Source: an uncultured Muribaculaceae bacterium
GTDB taxonomy: Bacteria > Bacteroidota > Bacteroidia > Bacteroidales > Muribaculaceae
DNA length: 30,578 nucleotides
Assembly: GCA_910578665.1 (NCBI GenBank)
Contig: CAJTQU010000024.1
Coordinates: forward strand, 1-30,578
Reading direction: 5' to 3'
A program made the translations under genes and the position numbers. The notes beneath the pieces are model-generated. The model saw only the letters and a program-made list of their open reading frames with translations. It did no database searches and had not been told where the DNA came from. Numbering within the stretch: position 1 is the first letter of the stretch; every line of letters starts with the position of its first letter. Below are positions 1 to 7,927 of the stretch, piece by piece.

Positions 1-347
1 TTGGCTACACATTTCCATTCACCGCCAATTTTCAGCAGAAGCAGATAGTCCGTGAAATCAATACGATTCCCCCAGCCCTCTTCAAGAACACGAACAACTG
101 CCAGTGTTTCTTCCACCGCCACCACATCAACACGTGCCTTAAATGCCTCACCTCCACTGACAGTGTCCACGTTGTGGTAAAACTGTTCGATGGAACCGCG
201 TTCCGGTTCTCCATCGAGAAAACCGAACAGCACAGCATCATCGGTAAATAACTCGCGTGCATATTTGCTATTGCCTTCAGCCACGCTCTTTACAAACTTC
301 ATAGCAGCTGCTTGTACTGCTTCATATTCTTTAATAGAATCTCTCAT
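1..347 (-). CDS. NTF2-like / DUF4440-type small protein (3' end cut by window edge)
   Basis: An open frame starts at ATG 345-347 and runs without a stop off the left edge, giving about 115 residues. The product begins MRDSIKEYEAVQAAAMKF and continues with features such as ELFTDDAVLFGFLDGEPERG and a late DFTDYLLLLKIGGEWK segment. An N-terminal helix pair, a DDAV...F strand and a C-terminal 'L-L-K-x-x-G-x-W-K' strand are the pattern of the NTF2-like fold (SnoaL, DUF4440, putative lumazine-binding families). Such proteins are cone-shaped dimers with varied or unknown enzymatic roles, so no reaction can be given. It is divergent from an HxlR regulator and is a likely target of it. A promoter lies just upstream (-7 box 378-385). 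Family call is fairly sure; function is unknown. Confidence 0.75.
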   Translation of the reverse strand, partial: MRDSIKEYEAVQAAAMKFVKSVAEGNSKYARELFTDDAVLFGFLDGEPERGSIEQFYHNVDTVSGGEAFKARVDVVAVEETLAVVRVLEEGWGNRIDFTDYLLLLKIGGEWKCVA

Positions 348-377
348 AATGCTTTTATTGTTTTTATTAATCGTCTG

Positions 378-409
378 CAAAGTTACAGGGTAATGCTGGT
401 ACAGACAAG
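378..409 (-). promoter_or_regulatory. Bacteroidota-type promoter of the NTF2-like gene
   Basis: Read on the minus strand, TAACTTTG (378-385) matches the -7 consensus TAnnTTTG. CTTG at 406-409 stands 20 bases upstream as a near match to the -33 TTTG. The -33 box sits inside an inverted repeat (398-413), so a regulator bound there would block the promoter. Confidence 0.6.
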
Positions 410-444
410 TACCGAAAAATTATTCATATACTGAAAAATTATTC
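398..444. promoter_or_regulatory. Candidate HxlR operator: inverted repeat plus two direct repeats
   Basis: GGTAC (398-402) and GTACC (409-413) form an inverted repeat over the -33 box of the leftward gene. Immediately next to it the 12-mer GAAAAATTATTC occurs twice, at 414-425 and 433-444, 19 bases apart and so nearly on the same helix face. HxlR proteins are dimeric winged-helix regulators that usually bind inverted repeats in the divergent region of their own gene, which fits this placement. The binding itself is inferred. Confidence 0.45.
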
Positions 445-473
445 GGTGTACCATTCATTCGGAATGTTATCCG

Positions 474-481
474 TATCTTTG
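474..481 (+). promoter_or_regulatory. -7 box of the hxlR-family gene
   Basis: TATCTTTG matches the Bacteroidota -7 consensus TAnnTTTG and lies 21 bases before the ATG at 503. No convincing TTTG -33 box is seen at the usual distance, which fits a promoter that is controlled or weak. Confidence 0.5.
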
Positions 482-502
482 TCCTCGTAAATATGAACAA
501 TT

Positions 503-853
503 ATGTACGAAAGAAAAATACCTGTCGATTTGAGTTGTCCGCTCCGGCTAACAATGAGCCTGATAGATTCTAAGTGGAAGTCTTGCATACTGGATGAACT
601 TCGCAATGTAGCTATGCGTCCGAGTGAATTGCACAGGGCTTTACCTGAAGCCACACCGCGCGTGCTCGATTTACAACTGAAAGAACTGCTGGATGACGGT
701 CTTGTTGTTAAAACCATTTACTCTGAGCTTCCACCACGCTCGGAATATTCCATTACAGAACTCGGGCAATCGCTATTGCCAATCCTTGATGCCATGATTA
801 CATGGGGAGAAGTGAATCGAAATCTGTTTGCAAAAAAATATGGGATGGAATAG
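503..853 (+). CDS. HxlR-family winged-helix transcriptional regulator
   Basis: The 116-residue product has the usual HxlR (MarR-like) length. It carries the N-terminal Cys (C12 in SCPLRL) found in many redox-sensing members, then the family core IDSKWKSCILDEL, the recognition-helix region (RPSELHRALPEATPRVLDLQLKEL), and the wing with DGLVVKTIYSELPPRSEYSITELGQSL. HxlR proteins bind DNA as dimers and often respond to aldehydes, quinones or oxidants. It is divergent from the NTF2-like gene, with repeats in the shared control region, so it probably controls that gene and itself. It ends before a strong hairpin shared with the convergent MATE gene. Family call is sure; the signal sensed is unknown. 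Confidence 0.92.
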   Translation: MYERKIPVDLSCPLRLTMSLIDSKWKSCILDELRNVAMRPSELHRALPEATPRVLDLQLKELLDDGLVVKTIYSELPPRSEYSITELGQSLLPILDAMITWGEVNRNLFAKKYGME

Positions 854-860
854 TATTGAA

Positions 861-889
861 CGTCCTCGGTTTCAACAATACCGAGGACG
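861..889. terminator. Hairpin between convergent hxlR-family and MATE genes
   Basis: CGTCCTCGGT (861-870) and ACCGAGGACG (880-889) make a perfect 10-bp stem with a 9-base loop in the 59-bp gap between two convergent genes. It can serve both strands. Neither side has a long T run, so it may be a weak intrinsic terminator or a processing and stability hairpin. Confidence 0.7.
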
Positions 890-912
890 CTCCGAAAATG
901 AATCTAATAACT

Positions 913-2316
913 TTATTTCTTTCTCCGGGGGTCTGCAAAAACGAATTTCTGCCTGACGTATCGGATGTAAATGACGGCACAGGTCAACAGTTCCGCTGCC
1001 GGAATGGCAAGCCATAGGCCGGGGACACCGAATGCCCGGGGCAACAGGACGAAGCACGGCACAAGGAACAATATGCCCCACAACAGCGTATATACGGTGG
1101 AAACCATAGCTTTCTCTATGCTCTGATAGTAACCGATAAACGCGATGTTGATCGCGAAGAATACGGCGCACAAGGCAAATAGCGGCAAACCATCGACCGC
1201 CAGCATATATGCACTCTCCTGCGGACTGAGAAACAGGCGGGCGACCTGCGCCGCTCCCGCCCACAGTCCGACCGTTACCGATACTCCGCATATCACAGCG
1301 GTAAGAACCGATATGCGCAGCGTCCGGCTGACGCGGTGAAGCAGATGCGCCCCGTAGTTGAAGCTGATGATCGGTTGCGCCGACTGGGCAACGGCATTGC
1401 TGATGGAGAAAACAACCGGAAAGAGATAGCAGGCGATGGCGAAAGCCGCGACACCCTCTTCGCCGAGCATGGAGATGAACATATAGTTTCCCGTGAGCAT
1501 CATGACGCTCATAGCCAGTTCGGTCAGGAAGGTGGCGAATCCGATACGGACCATGTACCCGGTATTGCGCAGAGTCAGCAACAGCGAGGTCAGGGTCCGT
1601 TTCAGCGGGTAGAACCGCAGTTTGTCCGCGAACCGGAAGAAATAGGCAAAGACCATCGCTCCTCCCACGGCGCAGGCTATCGATGTGGCCAATGCCGCAC
1701 CCATCACTCCCCAGCCCAGCGGGAACACCATGTACCAGTCGAGTACGATATTGACAACCGCAGCTACGATCTGAATCGTCATGGCATACTTCGGCGCACC
1801 GTCCAGACGGATGAGCATCATGCCAACGCACTCGACGAACAGGAAAAACAAGCGGGGCAACAGCCAGAGCAGATAGCTCACGGCATTCTCTTCAAGCAGA
1901 GGGCTGCATCCCAGTGCCTGAACGACGCCACGAGGGCAAACAAAACTTCCAAGCCCGATAACCCCGACAATCAATAATCCGACGATGAAAGCCTGCGTCA
2001 TGATGATACGGGCAGCTTTCACTTTGTTTTCCGACAGCCGGATGCTCGCTATGACCGAGGCTCCGATTCCGAACATCAGTCCGATGCCGGTGATGACCAT
2101 AAAAACCGGGGCGACGATATTCACCGCTGCGATGCCTTCGGTTCCCACGCCCCGACCGACGAAGATGCCGTCGATGACCGTCAAGGCCGAATTGAAAATC
2201 ATTCCGACGAGCGTCGGGAAAAACAGCGAACGGAACATAGGACCAATATTGTCGTTCGCAAAATCGAGCCTGTCTCTATTTAAGTTTCTGCCTTTTTTCA
2301 TCTGCTGATATGTCAT
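913..2316 (-). CDS. MATE family efflux transporter (MepA/DinF-like)
   Basis: The 467-residue product is of normal MATE length and is hydrophobic throughout, consistent with twelve membrane helices in two halves. The N-terminal half begins with the typical GPMFRSLFFPTLVGMIFNSAL and IDGIFVGRGVG segments, and a second repeat starts near residue 250 (GYMVRIGFATFLTELAMSVMM). MATE pumps in the inner membrane export cationic drugs or metabolites in exchange for Na+ or H+. The substrate cannot be told from sequence. It is divergent from an AraC regulator starting at 2438 and convergent with the HxlR gene. The promoter is not clear: TAAATTCG (minus strand, 2330-2337) is a near match to a -7 box. Confidence 0.92.
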   Translation of the reverse strand: MTYQQMKKGRNLNRDRLDFANDNIGPMFRSLFFPTLVGMIFNSALTVIDGIFVGRGVGTEGIAAVNIVAPVFMVITGIGLMFGIGASVIASIRLSENKVKAARIIMTQAFIVGLLIVGVIGLGSFVCPRGVVQALGCSPLLEENAVSYLLWLLPRLFFLFVECVGMMLIRLDGAPKYAMTIQIVAAVVNIVLDWYMVFPLGWGVMGAALATSIACAVGGAMVFAYFFRFADKLRFYPLKRTLTSLLLTLRNTGYMVRIGFATFLTELAMSVMMLTGNYMFISMLGEEGVAAFAIACYLFPVVFSISNAVAQSAQPIISFNYGAHLLHRVSRTLRISVLTAVICGVSVTVGLWAGAAQVARLFLSPQESAYMLAVDGLPLFALCAVFFAINIAFIGYYQSIEKAMVSTVYTLLWGILFLVPCFVLLPRAFGVPGLWLAIPAAELLTCAVIYIRYVRQKFVFADPRRKK

Positions 2317-2402
2317 TGAATACAGGCTGCGAATTTAGATATTCTCCCCGGTGCGGAAGGGGTGTTTTTTCGGTGGCTTATGGTACTTTTCAATACATCC
2401 GA

Positions 2403-2433
2403 CTTGCCAGCAGTAAGATTTTGCCTAATTTTG
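2403..2433 (+). promoter_or_regulatory. Promoter of the AraC-family gene, very close to its start codon
   Basis: TAATTTTG (2426-2433) matches TAnnTTTG exactly. CTTG (2403-2406) lies 19 bases upstream as a near -33 box. The ATG at 2438 is only 4 bases after the box, so transcription should begin at or beside the start codon and the mRNA would be leaderless or nearly so. Confidence 0.55.
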
Positions 2434-2437
2434 CGGT

Positions 2438-3283
2438 ATGAATACATCGACATATAAAAGTGAATCGAGCGGCATAACCGACTGGAAGAAAAGCATCGGA
2501 CGTGTCATCAGAACCGACGGATGCGTGTTCCTGCTCTGTACGAGCGGCAGAGCGACCGTGGCGGCGAATATGCAGAATTTGGTTTTCCGCAAGAATGACC
2601 TTGCCGTTCTGACCTCTGATGTCTATTTTTCAGTATCGGAGGTGTCTGCCGGATTTTCAGCCCGTTATGTTGCTTTGTCCGAGCCTATGCTCGAAGCCGC
2701 CTATTACCGAATTACCAGCGTATCCTTGTGGGATTACCTCCATCATGTTCCGATATTGAGGTTGTCGCCGGAGCAACGCAGCCTCGTGTCGGGGTGGCTG
2801 GAACAGATAGAGTGGATACTGACGCATCTTGACGGCCCCGACCGTTCGGTTCTGCTCAACAACAACATTTACCACCTTTTTATCGCCATCGATGCCGAAC
2901 TCGGCAAGGCTGTCAAAACGAAAATCCATGCGCATAAGGATCGGGCGTGGGATATTACTACGCGGCTGTGGTCGCTGCTGACGAAGCATGCGTTCCGGGA
3001 AAGGTCGGTCTCTTTCTATGCGAAAGCGTTGAATATAACCCCGGATTATCTGAATAAGGTGTGCCGCCGTGCTTACGGCATGTCGCCGAAAACACTGATT
3101 GAACAGCAGTTGCTTGTCGAGATGAAAAGTTACCTTATCGATACACGGCTGTCCGTTTCCGAAATCGCCGACCTGCTGAACTTCGAGGACGCATCGTATA
3201 TGTGCCGTTTTTTCCGGCGCAAGACCGGTTGTTCGCCACTGGAGTTCCGTAACGGCAGTGCGTTCCGGAAAGCTGCGGAATAA
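2438..3283 (+). CDS. AraC-family transcriptional regulator
   Basis: The 281-residue product has an N-terminal sensing half of about 170 residues and a C-terminal double helix-turn-helix. The latter reads FYAKALNITPDYLNKVCRRAYGMSPKTLIEQQLL, then LSVSEIADLLNFEDASYMCRFFRRKTGCSPLEFR, the classic HTH_18 signature. The regulator binds DNA in the cytoplasm. The N-terminal half looks like the cupin-like sensor of Bacteroidota AraC proteins, ligand unknown. It is divergent from the MATE pump gene with 121 bp between, so control of the pump is a reasonable inference. Confidence 0.92.
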   Translation: MNTSTYKSESSGITDWKKSIGRVIRTDGCVFLLCTSGRATVAANMQNLVFRKNDLAVLTSDVYFSVSEVSAGFSARYVALSEPMLEAAYYRITSVSLWDYLHHVPILRLSPEQRSLVSGWLEQIEWILTHLDGPDRSVLLNNNIYHLFIAIDAELGKAVKTKIHAHKDRAWDITTRLWSLLTKHAFRERSVSFYAKALNITPDYLNKVCRRAYGMSPKTLIEQQLLVEMKSYLIDTRLSVSEIADLLNFEDASYMCRFFRRKTGCSPLEFRNGSAFRKAAE

Positions 3284-3394
3284 TGCTGATTATATAAAAT
3301 TTAAGCGATTAGGGAAAGTTAAAATTTAGTCTTCCCAACAGGCATTCCTAAGACTTTTTACAGCATTTAATTAGTCTTGTCCAGAGATTTTTAC

Positions 3395-3402
3395 TAATTT
3401 TG
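3395..3402 (+). promoter_or_regulatory. -7 box of engB operon, abutting the start codon
   Basis: TAATTTTG is an exact TAnnTTTG match, and the ATG follows after 5 bases at 3408. The predicted transcript start falls on or next to the ATG. No clean TTTG is seen 19-20 bases upstream; TTG occurs nearer, at 3377-3379. Confidence 0.5.
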
Positions 3403-3407
3403 CAATT

Positions 3408-4034
3408 ATGAATATCATTAAAGCCGAATATGTGGTGAGCAATGCAAAAGCATCGCAATGCCCCGATACCGATGCGCCCGAATATGCATTTATCGGGCGC
3501 AGCAATGTTGGTAAAAGCTCGCTCATAAATATGCTGACTAGGCGCAAAGCGTTGGCCAAGACAAGCCAGACACCGGGTAAGACATTACTGATCAACCATT
3601 TCAATATTAACAATGGTGAATGGTTTATAGTCGATTTGCCAGGATACGGATATGCCGCACGTGGTAAAAAACAGCGTGGAGAAATAGACAGGATAATAAA
3701 GGATTATGTATTAAACAGAGCCCAGATGACCTGTCTGTTTGTACTCGTAGACTCTCGCCACGAACCTCAAAAAATTGATCTGGAATTTATACAATGGCTG
3801 GGCGAGAATGCCGTGCCGTTTGCAATAGTCTTCACCAAGGCCGACAAACTCGGCTCCAATGCTCTGGAAAGTAAAGTGGAAGCATACAAAAAAGTGCTGC
3901 TTGACACCTGGGAAGAACTTCCGCCTATATTTGCCACATCGTCTCAGACATACGCTGGACGGGATACGTTACTCAGTTACATAGAGGAACTAAACAAGCT
4001 TTACTACCAAATTCCGGCTGACAACGATGAATAA
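3408..4034 (+). CDS. engB: Ribosome biogenesis GTPase EngB (YihA/YsxC)
   Basis: The 208-residue product has the full set of TRAFAC GTPase motifs in the EngB order: G1 GRSNVGKS at residues 30-37, the switch I threonine in SQTPGKT, G3 DLPGYG near 76-81, G4 TKAD near 143-146 and G5 TSS. EngB helps mature the large ribosomal subunit and is often essential. Length is normal. It is the first gene of a three-gene plus-strand run, and its stop overlaps the start of the next gene by 8 bases, so the two are co-translated or at least co-transcribed. The pairing with glycan genes is positional only. Confidence 0.96.
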   Translation: MNIIKAEYVVSNAKASQCPDTDAPEYAFIGRSNVGKSSLINMLTRRKALAKTSQTPGKTLLINHFNINNGEWFIVDLPGYGYAARGKKQRGEIDRIIKDYVLNRAQMTCLFVLVDSRHEPQKIDLEFIQWLGENAVPFAIVFTKADKLGSNALESKVEAYKKVLLDTWEELPPIFATSSQTYAGRDTLLSYIEELNKLYYQIPADNDE

Positions 4035-5007
4035 AAAGAGGGTCACGCTTCTCGTACCGGCATATAATGAAGAAGAGGTACTTCCCCTTTTCTATAACGA
4101 GCTCACTAAAGTAATCAATCCTTTAGAAGAGTATTATGAATGGGAGATTCTCTTCATTAATGATGGTAGCAGCGACCATACTCTCGACATAATACAGGAA
4201 CTCCGCTATAAAGATTCAAGGGTCAACTATATCGATATGTCTCGCAATTATGGCAAAGAGATAGGCATGCTGGCCGGATTTGACCATGCCACCGGCGACT
4301 GCGTGATTACTCTTGATGCCGATCTGCAAGAACCACCTGAAATCATTCCTCTGATGCTAAACAAATGGCACGAGGGATACGACGATGTCTATGGCCGGCG
4401 TTGCGAACGCCGGCAGTCTGTTCTAAAAAAGGCTTCCTCCAGATTGTACCACCGTATGCTGGCCGGAATGTCAACCGATATAGACCTTTCCGCAAATTCC
4501 GGAGATTTCCGTCTGTTAGACAGAAAATGCGTGGATGCTATCCGGGCTTTAAGAGAAACGCAACGCTACACCAAAGGTATGTACGAATGGATTGGTTTCC
4601 GCAAAGCGCCTATAGACTACGATATACACAAACGCGCCGCCGGTCAATCAAAATGGAGTGTACCGGCACTCATGCGTCTGGCCGTAGACGGGATTACATC
4701 TCATTCGGTCCTACCGCTAAGACTGGCTTCATACATGGGGCTTACGGTATCGGTAGCGGCATTTGCATATCTCGCTTTCGTACTTGTCAAGGCCATATTA
4801 TGGGGAGACCCCGTAAGCGGCTACCCGACAATAGTCTCTCTGATTTTATTCTTAGGAGGCTTTATTTTGCTGGCGCTGGGTATTATTGGAGAATATCTCG
4901 GCCGCATATTTTTGGAAACCAAGCAGCGCCCACCATATTTCGTCAACAGCATCAACGGCAAAAATCATTCTGCTACCGACCATAAAAGCACAACAATCAG
5001 CCTGTAA
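4027..5007 (+). CDS. GT2 family glycosyltransferase, polyprenyl-phosphate type (GtrB/ArnC/DPM-like)
   Basis: The 326-residue product starts with a GT-A domain: VTLLVPAYNEEE at residues 6-17, FINDGSSD near 43-50, and the metal-binding DAD (97-99) followed by LQEPPEIIP, which is typical of dolichol/undecaprenyl-phosphate sugar transferases. Two membrane helices follow at about residues 235-260 and 268-292, as in GtrB and ArnC. The enzyme is expected to move a sugar from a nucleotide donor to undecaprenyl phosphate on the cytoplasmic face. The next gene is a GtrA-type flippase, so the pair probably makes and flips a lipid-linked sugar for surface glycan decoration. Which sugar is not visible. 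Confidence 0.92.
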   Translation: MNKKRVTLLVPAYNEEEVLPLFYNELTKVINPLEEYYEWEILFINDGSSDHTLDIIQELRYKDSRVNYIDMSRNYGKEIGMLAGFDHATGDCVITLDADLQEPPEIIPLMLNKWHEGYDDVYGRRCERRQSVLKKASSRLYHRMLAGMSTDIDLSANSGDFRLLDRKCVDAIRALRETQRYTKGMYEWIGFRKAPIDYDIHKRAAGQSKWSVPALMRLAVDGITSHSVLPLRLASYMGLTVSVAAFAYLAFVLVKAILWGDPVSGYPTIVSLILFLGGFILLALGIIGEYLGRIFLETKQRPPYFVNSINGKNHSATDHKSTTISL

Positions 5008-5030
5008 TCACATTCATCTAATCCACATAT

Positions 5031-5489
5031 ATGAATATAAAGAAGTTAATTAGCGGCAACGGACGCATAAACGAAATTCTGCGTTTCGGAATAGTCGGCG
5101 GTATAGCCACCGTATTGCAGTACGGCATTTATATCATCTTCGTGCGTGCCGTGGGTGTGCCTGCCGTGGCAAGCACAATAATAAGCTATACCATCAGCTT
5201 CATATTCAACTTTATACTGTCCAACTTATTCACATTCCATACGCGCCCGAATGCAAAAAAGGGTATCGGATTTGCATTAAGCCATCTCATAAACCTAGGG
5301 ATGCAGACAGGACTTGTGGCTATCTTCAAGGGTATAGTGGGCGCAGACCTCGCACTGCTGCCTGCCATGGGTATCTGTATTCCGGTCAACTATCTGCTTG
5401 TGCGTTTTGCACTTACCAGCAAGCATTTTGACAGCAAGAACGCAAAGACCGAAGAAGAAATAGAAGATACCATACAGGAGTATGACTAA
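5031..5489 (+). CDS. GtrA family membrane protein (putative lipid-linked sugar flippase)
   Basis: The 152-residue product has four predicted membrane segments, starting with ILRFGIVGGIATVLQYGIY, the GtrA family opening. The conserved FIFNFILSNLFTF and the late PVNYLLVRFAL segments are also present. GtrA proteins are thought to flip undecaprenyl-phosphate sugars made by a partner GT2 enzyme, here the gene 23 bp upstream. The C-terminal tail is acidic. The gene ends only 6 bp from the convergent transporter gene, with no hairpin between. Confidence 0.9.
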   Translation: MNIKKLISGNGRINEILRFGIVGGIATVLQYGIYIIFVRAVGVPAVASTIISYTISFIFNFILSNLFTFHTRPNAKKGIGFALSHLINLGMQTGLVAIFKGIVGADLALLPAMGICIPVNYLLVRFALTSKHFDSKNAKTEEEIEDTIQEYD

Positions 5490-5495
5490 AGCCGC

Positions 5496-6410
5496 CTATT
5501 TCTGGCACTTATGATGATGGTAGTGTATTAGCTGGTATGAATTGGCTATATTGTGCCATGCCACATATGCGGCAGGAGCAATAGAAGCTATCGGATCCAG
5601 ATATGTCAGGGCAAGCCATATAGCAAGCACTGTATTCTTCTGACCTAGACATTGTCCGCCTGTCACCTTGTCATTGAAAATCCCACCGACTTTCCTGCCG
5701 GCCGCAAACTGCACCACGCACGCGACCATCGAACCAAGCAACAGACCTATTATCTCTGGCATATTATTTATATCAAACGTCCTGATAATAAAACTAACCG
5801 ACGTACCAACAACTATAAACAGGGCTACTGCCCACATATAGAAAGAAAACGACTGGTTATGGGCTATATAGTCATGCGCAGGACGGTATACATAACGCAA
5901 TACCACAGCCGTCAATATAGGCAACAGCAACAAAGGCAGTACCGAAGAACAAATTTTAAAGAAAGATTCTGAAAAAGTAAGTTCTGGATGACTGCCTATC
6001 GCTGCCAGAATTAACGGGCCGCCCGTGGCAACAACGACATTACAGAGTAAGGAATATGTAGCCACTCTTGTCACACTGCCCCCGAGCATACCCGTAATCA
6101 CAGGAGCGGCAGTAGCCGTGGGAACAAAGACGCATATAAAGACTCCGGCAGCAACTGTCGTACTAAGCGGCAGCAACGTGAAATAAAAAATTGCTGACAA
6201 TGCCAGCTGGGTCAGAATTAACGACATATGGTATTTTCCAATCTTAAAATCGCGAAGCTCTATACGGCAATACGTTATAGTCAGCATCAGGAAAATAAGA
6301 TACGGAGAAAGGAACGCAAGCAAATGCATCCATTTATAAAATACAATGCCGCCCATCATTGAGATGGGCAGCATCCAATCCTTAAGTGTCTGTCTTATCG
6401 AAGTATGCAT
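5496..6410 (-). CDS. SBF-like (bile acid:Na+ symporter superfamily) membrane transporter
   Basis: The 304-residue product has 8-10 hydrophobic segments. It contains FVPTATAAPVITGMLGG in the first half and GGQCLGQKNTVLAIWLAL in the second, which resemble the two crossover regions of the SBF/BASS fold. These proteins move organic anions with Na+ across the inner membrane, and the substrate is unknown. Its ATG lies 6 bp after the luxS stop, and luxS lies 12 bp after pfs, so it is the third gene of a tight operon for S-adenosylhomocysteine turnover. A role in handling a product of that pathway is plausible but inferred. Confidence 0.75.
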   Translation of the reverse strand: MHTSIRQTLKDWMLPISMMGGIVFYKWMHLLAFLSPYLIFLMLTITYCRIELRDFKIGKYHMSLILTQLALSAIFYFTLLPLSTTVAAGVFICVFVPTATAAPVITGMLGGSVTRVATYSLLCNVVVATGGPLILAAIGSHPELTFSESFFKICSSVLPLLLLPILTAVVLRYVYRPAHDYIAHNQSFSFYMWAVALFIVVGTSVSFIIRTFDINNMPEIIGLLLGSMVACVVQFAAGRKVGGIFNDKVTGGQCLGQKNTVLAIWLALTYLDPIASIAPAAYVAWHNIANSYQLIHYHHHKCQK

Positions 6411-6416
6411 AAATAA

Positions 6417-6893
6417 TCATTCCGGATATTCGACAGGGCACTGCTCCTGTCCTAATATGTCGAGATAACGTCTGGCAGCCATCTTAGCCTCTGGCAGATT
6501 CATAAGCAGATAGTTGCCGCAATCTCGCGGTGTGGCTCCCGGCACCTCGCCTTCATACTGGCAGACGAAGCTAAACACTTCGCGAAGCAAAGGTATTATA
6601 TCCCGGCTCCCATACTCTCCTTTGAGTAGCAGATAATTGCCGGTACAACAACCCATAGGCCCCCAGTATACTGTCTTATCACCCCATTCCTCATTGTTGC
6701 GCAGATAAGTCGCGGCCAGATGCTCTATTGTGTGCAGAGCCGGCACAGACAACGCCGGCTCACGGTTAGGCGCGGTCATACGGCAGTCGAAAGTTGTAAT
6801 AACATCGCCTGACGGCATTATATCACGACGGCTAACGTACACACCCGGCTGTAATGTAAGATGGTTTATGGTAAAACTCGGTATCTTATTCAT
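6417..6893 (-). CDS. luxS: S-ribosylhomocysteine lyase LuxS
   Basis: The 158-residue product has the zinc motif HTIEH (H54, E57, H58), the catalytic cysteine region GPMGCCTG (C82 or C83) and the third zinc ligand C125 in PRDCGN, all at the positions usual for LuxS. The enzyme splits S-ribosylhomocysteine into homocysteine and 4,5-dihydroxy-2,3-pentanedione, the precursor of AI-2. It sits directly downstream of the nucleosidase gene that supplies its substrate. Complete, normal length. Confidence 0.97.
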   Translation of the reverse strand: MNKIPSFTINHLTLQPGVYVSRRDIMPSGDVITTFDCRMTAPNREPALSVPALHTIEHLAATYLRNNEEWGDKTVYWGPMGCCTGNYLLLKGEYGSRDIIPLLREVFSFVCQYEGEVPGATPRDCGNYLLMNLPEAKMAARRYLDILGQEQCPVEYPE

Positions 6894-6905
6894 GACTGTT
6901 ATGTT

Positions 6906-7595
6906 TTACAACGCTTTAAGAATGGCACACAGAGCCATAAAAGTCTCACGCGGAGCATCTGTCCAGAAATTGGCATATTGAGAAATATTTTCCTCCTGCC
7001 CCGGAGTGTCGCTCACCACCCTGAGTATGTTGAATGGCACACACTTCATAACACACACCTGGGCTATGGCAGCCGATTCCATATCCACGGCAAGGGTCTC
7101 TGGAAAATGAGATTTTATATCAGCCACCTCTTCCGCCGTCGATATAAACTTATCACCCGAACATATCAGTCCGTACTTCGCCCTATCACCTACTTCCGGC
7201 GCAGTACGGGCAATATCTATTATCTTTTGCCACGGACGCATGACCACGTCAAAACCATTGGCCGCGCCATACTCCGTGCCGGGTCCGCACCATACGTCAT
7301 GATATGCCACACCTGTAGTCACCAGCAAATCAAGCACACGCATAGACGGATCGGCCCCTCCGGCCACACCAGTGTTTATCACACAGTCCGGATGAAAATT
7401 ATCAATAAGCGTAAGAGTGCCTACAGCAGCGTTTACCTTGCCTATGCCGCACTTCATGACCACAACGCCGTGACGGCCTATCCTGCCGGCATGAAATTCA
7501 TAATCATTAACCTTTTCCGGCGCCTGGGCGTCGTCTATAAGCGGAAAGAGCAAGTTCAATTCCTTGTCCATAGCCACTATTATTCCTATTATCAT
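6906..7595 (-). CDS. mtnN: 5'-methylthioadenosine/S-adenosylhomocysteine nucleosidase (Pfs/MtnN)
   Basis: The 229-residue product starts GIIVAMDKEL with the conserved E12 and has NTGVAGG near 74-80. It also has the ribose-binding DMES (M172, E173) and the catalytic aspartate D196 in VVSDTPG. The enzyme cleaves adenine from SAH and MTA, giving S-ribosylhomocysteine for LuxS encoded 12 bp downstream. It is the first gene of a three-gene operon, with a good promoter 20 to 50 bp upstream. Complete. Confidence 0.95.
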   Translation of the reverse strand: MIIGIIVAMDKELNLLFPLIDDAQAPEKVNDYEFHAGRIGRHGVVVMKCGIGKVNAAVGTLTLIDNFHPDCVINTGVAGGADPSMRVLDLLVTTGVAYHDVWCGPGTEYGAANGFDVVMRPWQKIIDIARTAPEVGDRAKYGLICSGDKFISTAEEVADIKSHFPETLAVDMESAAIAQVCVMKCVPFNILRVVSDTPGQEENISQYANFWTDAPRETFMALCAILKAL

Positions 7596-7616
7596 AACCT
7601 TTCGTTTTTGCGACTA

Positions 7617-7648
7617 CAAAGGTAGTATAAAAATGTGAAATAGTGAAA
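7617..7648 (-). promoter_or_regulatory. Promoter of the mtnN-luxS-transporter operon
   Basis: Minus-strand TACCTTTG (7617-7624) matches the -7 consensus, with TTTC (7645-7648) 20 bases upstream in place of TTTG. The box lies in a small inverted repeat, CTAC-AAAG-GTAG (7614-7625). Distance to the ATG is 21 bases. Confidence 0.65.
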
Positions 7649-7927
7649 AATGCCGTAACTACAAGCTTAAAAACAGACTCGCAGATTCTATACGAAACAA
7701 GCATTATGCCTCACAGACGGCTCCAATGGCTAATTCCATCATTTAGATTTGCAGCCCTCGATATTTTGAGGTACACTTGCCATAAATAATGCCTTAAATA
7801 GCTGATAGGACTGAATATCAATAGGAAATATTAGTAATCAAACAGCGGAGCAGTCAGTTTCGACAATCCCCGACAACTGTAAAACAGGCTGTTTCGCACT
7901 AAAACATTTCCTAAAAATTGTCCGAAA
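7649..7927. other. Gene-free host/phage junction; candidate attL region
   Basis: No coding frame or tRNA gene is evident between the Pfs promoter and the integrase ATG. Since the host operon is intact on the left and the integrase begins on the right, the left attachment site should be here. A 13-bp palindrome, AAACAG-G-CTGTTT (7882-7894), lies 34 bp before the integrase start and could be an integrase arm site or operator. The core cannot be fixed without the right phage end, which is outside the window. Confidence 0.4.

Noticed and set aside
872..1977. Long open frames overlapping the MATE gene on both strands (872-1831 minus, 1336-1977 plus).
   Set aside because: They are frame shadows of a GC-rich real gene. 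Their translations are rich in Arg, His and Cys with no family pattern, while the MATE frame is clear.
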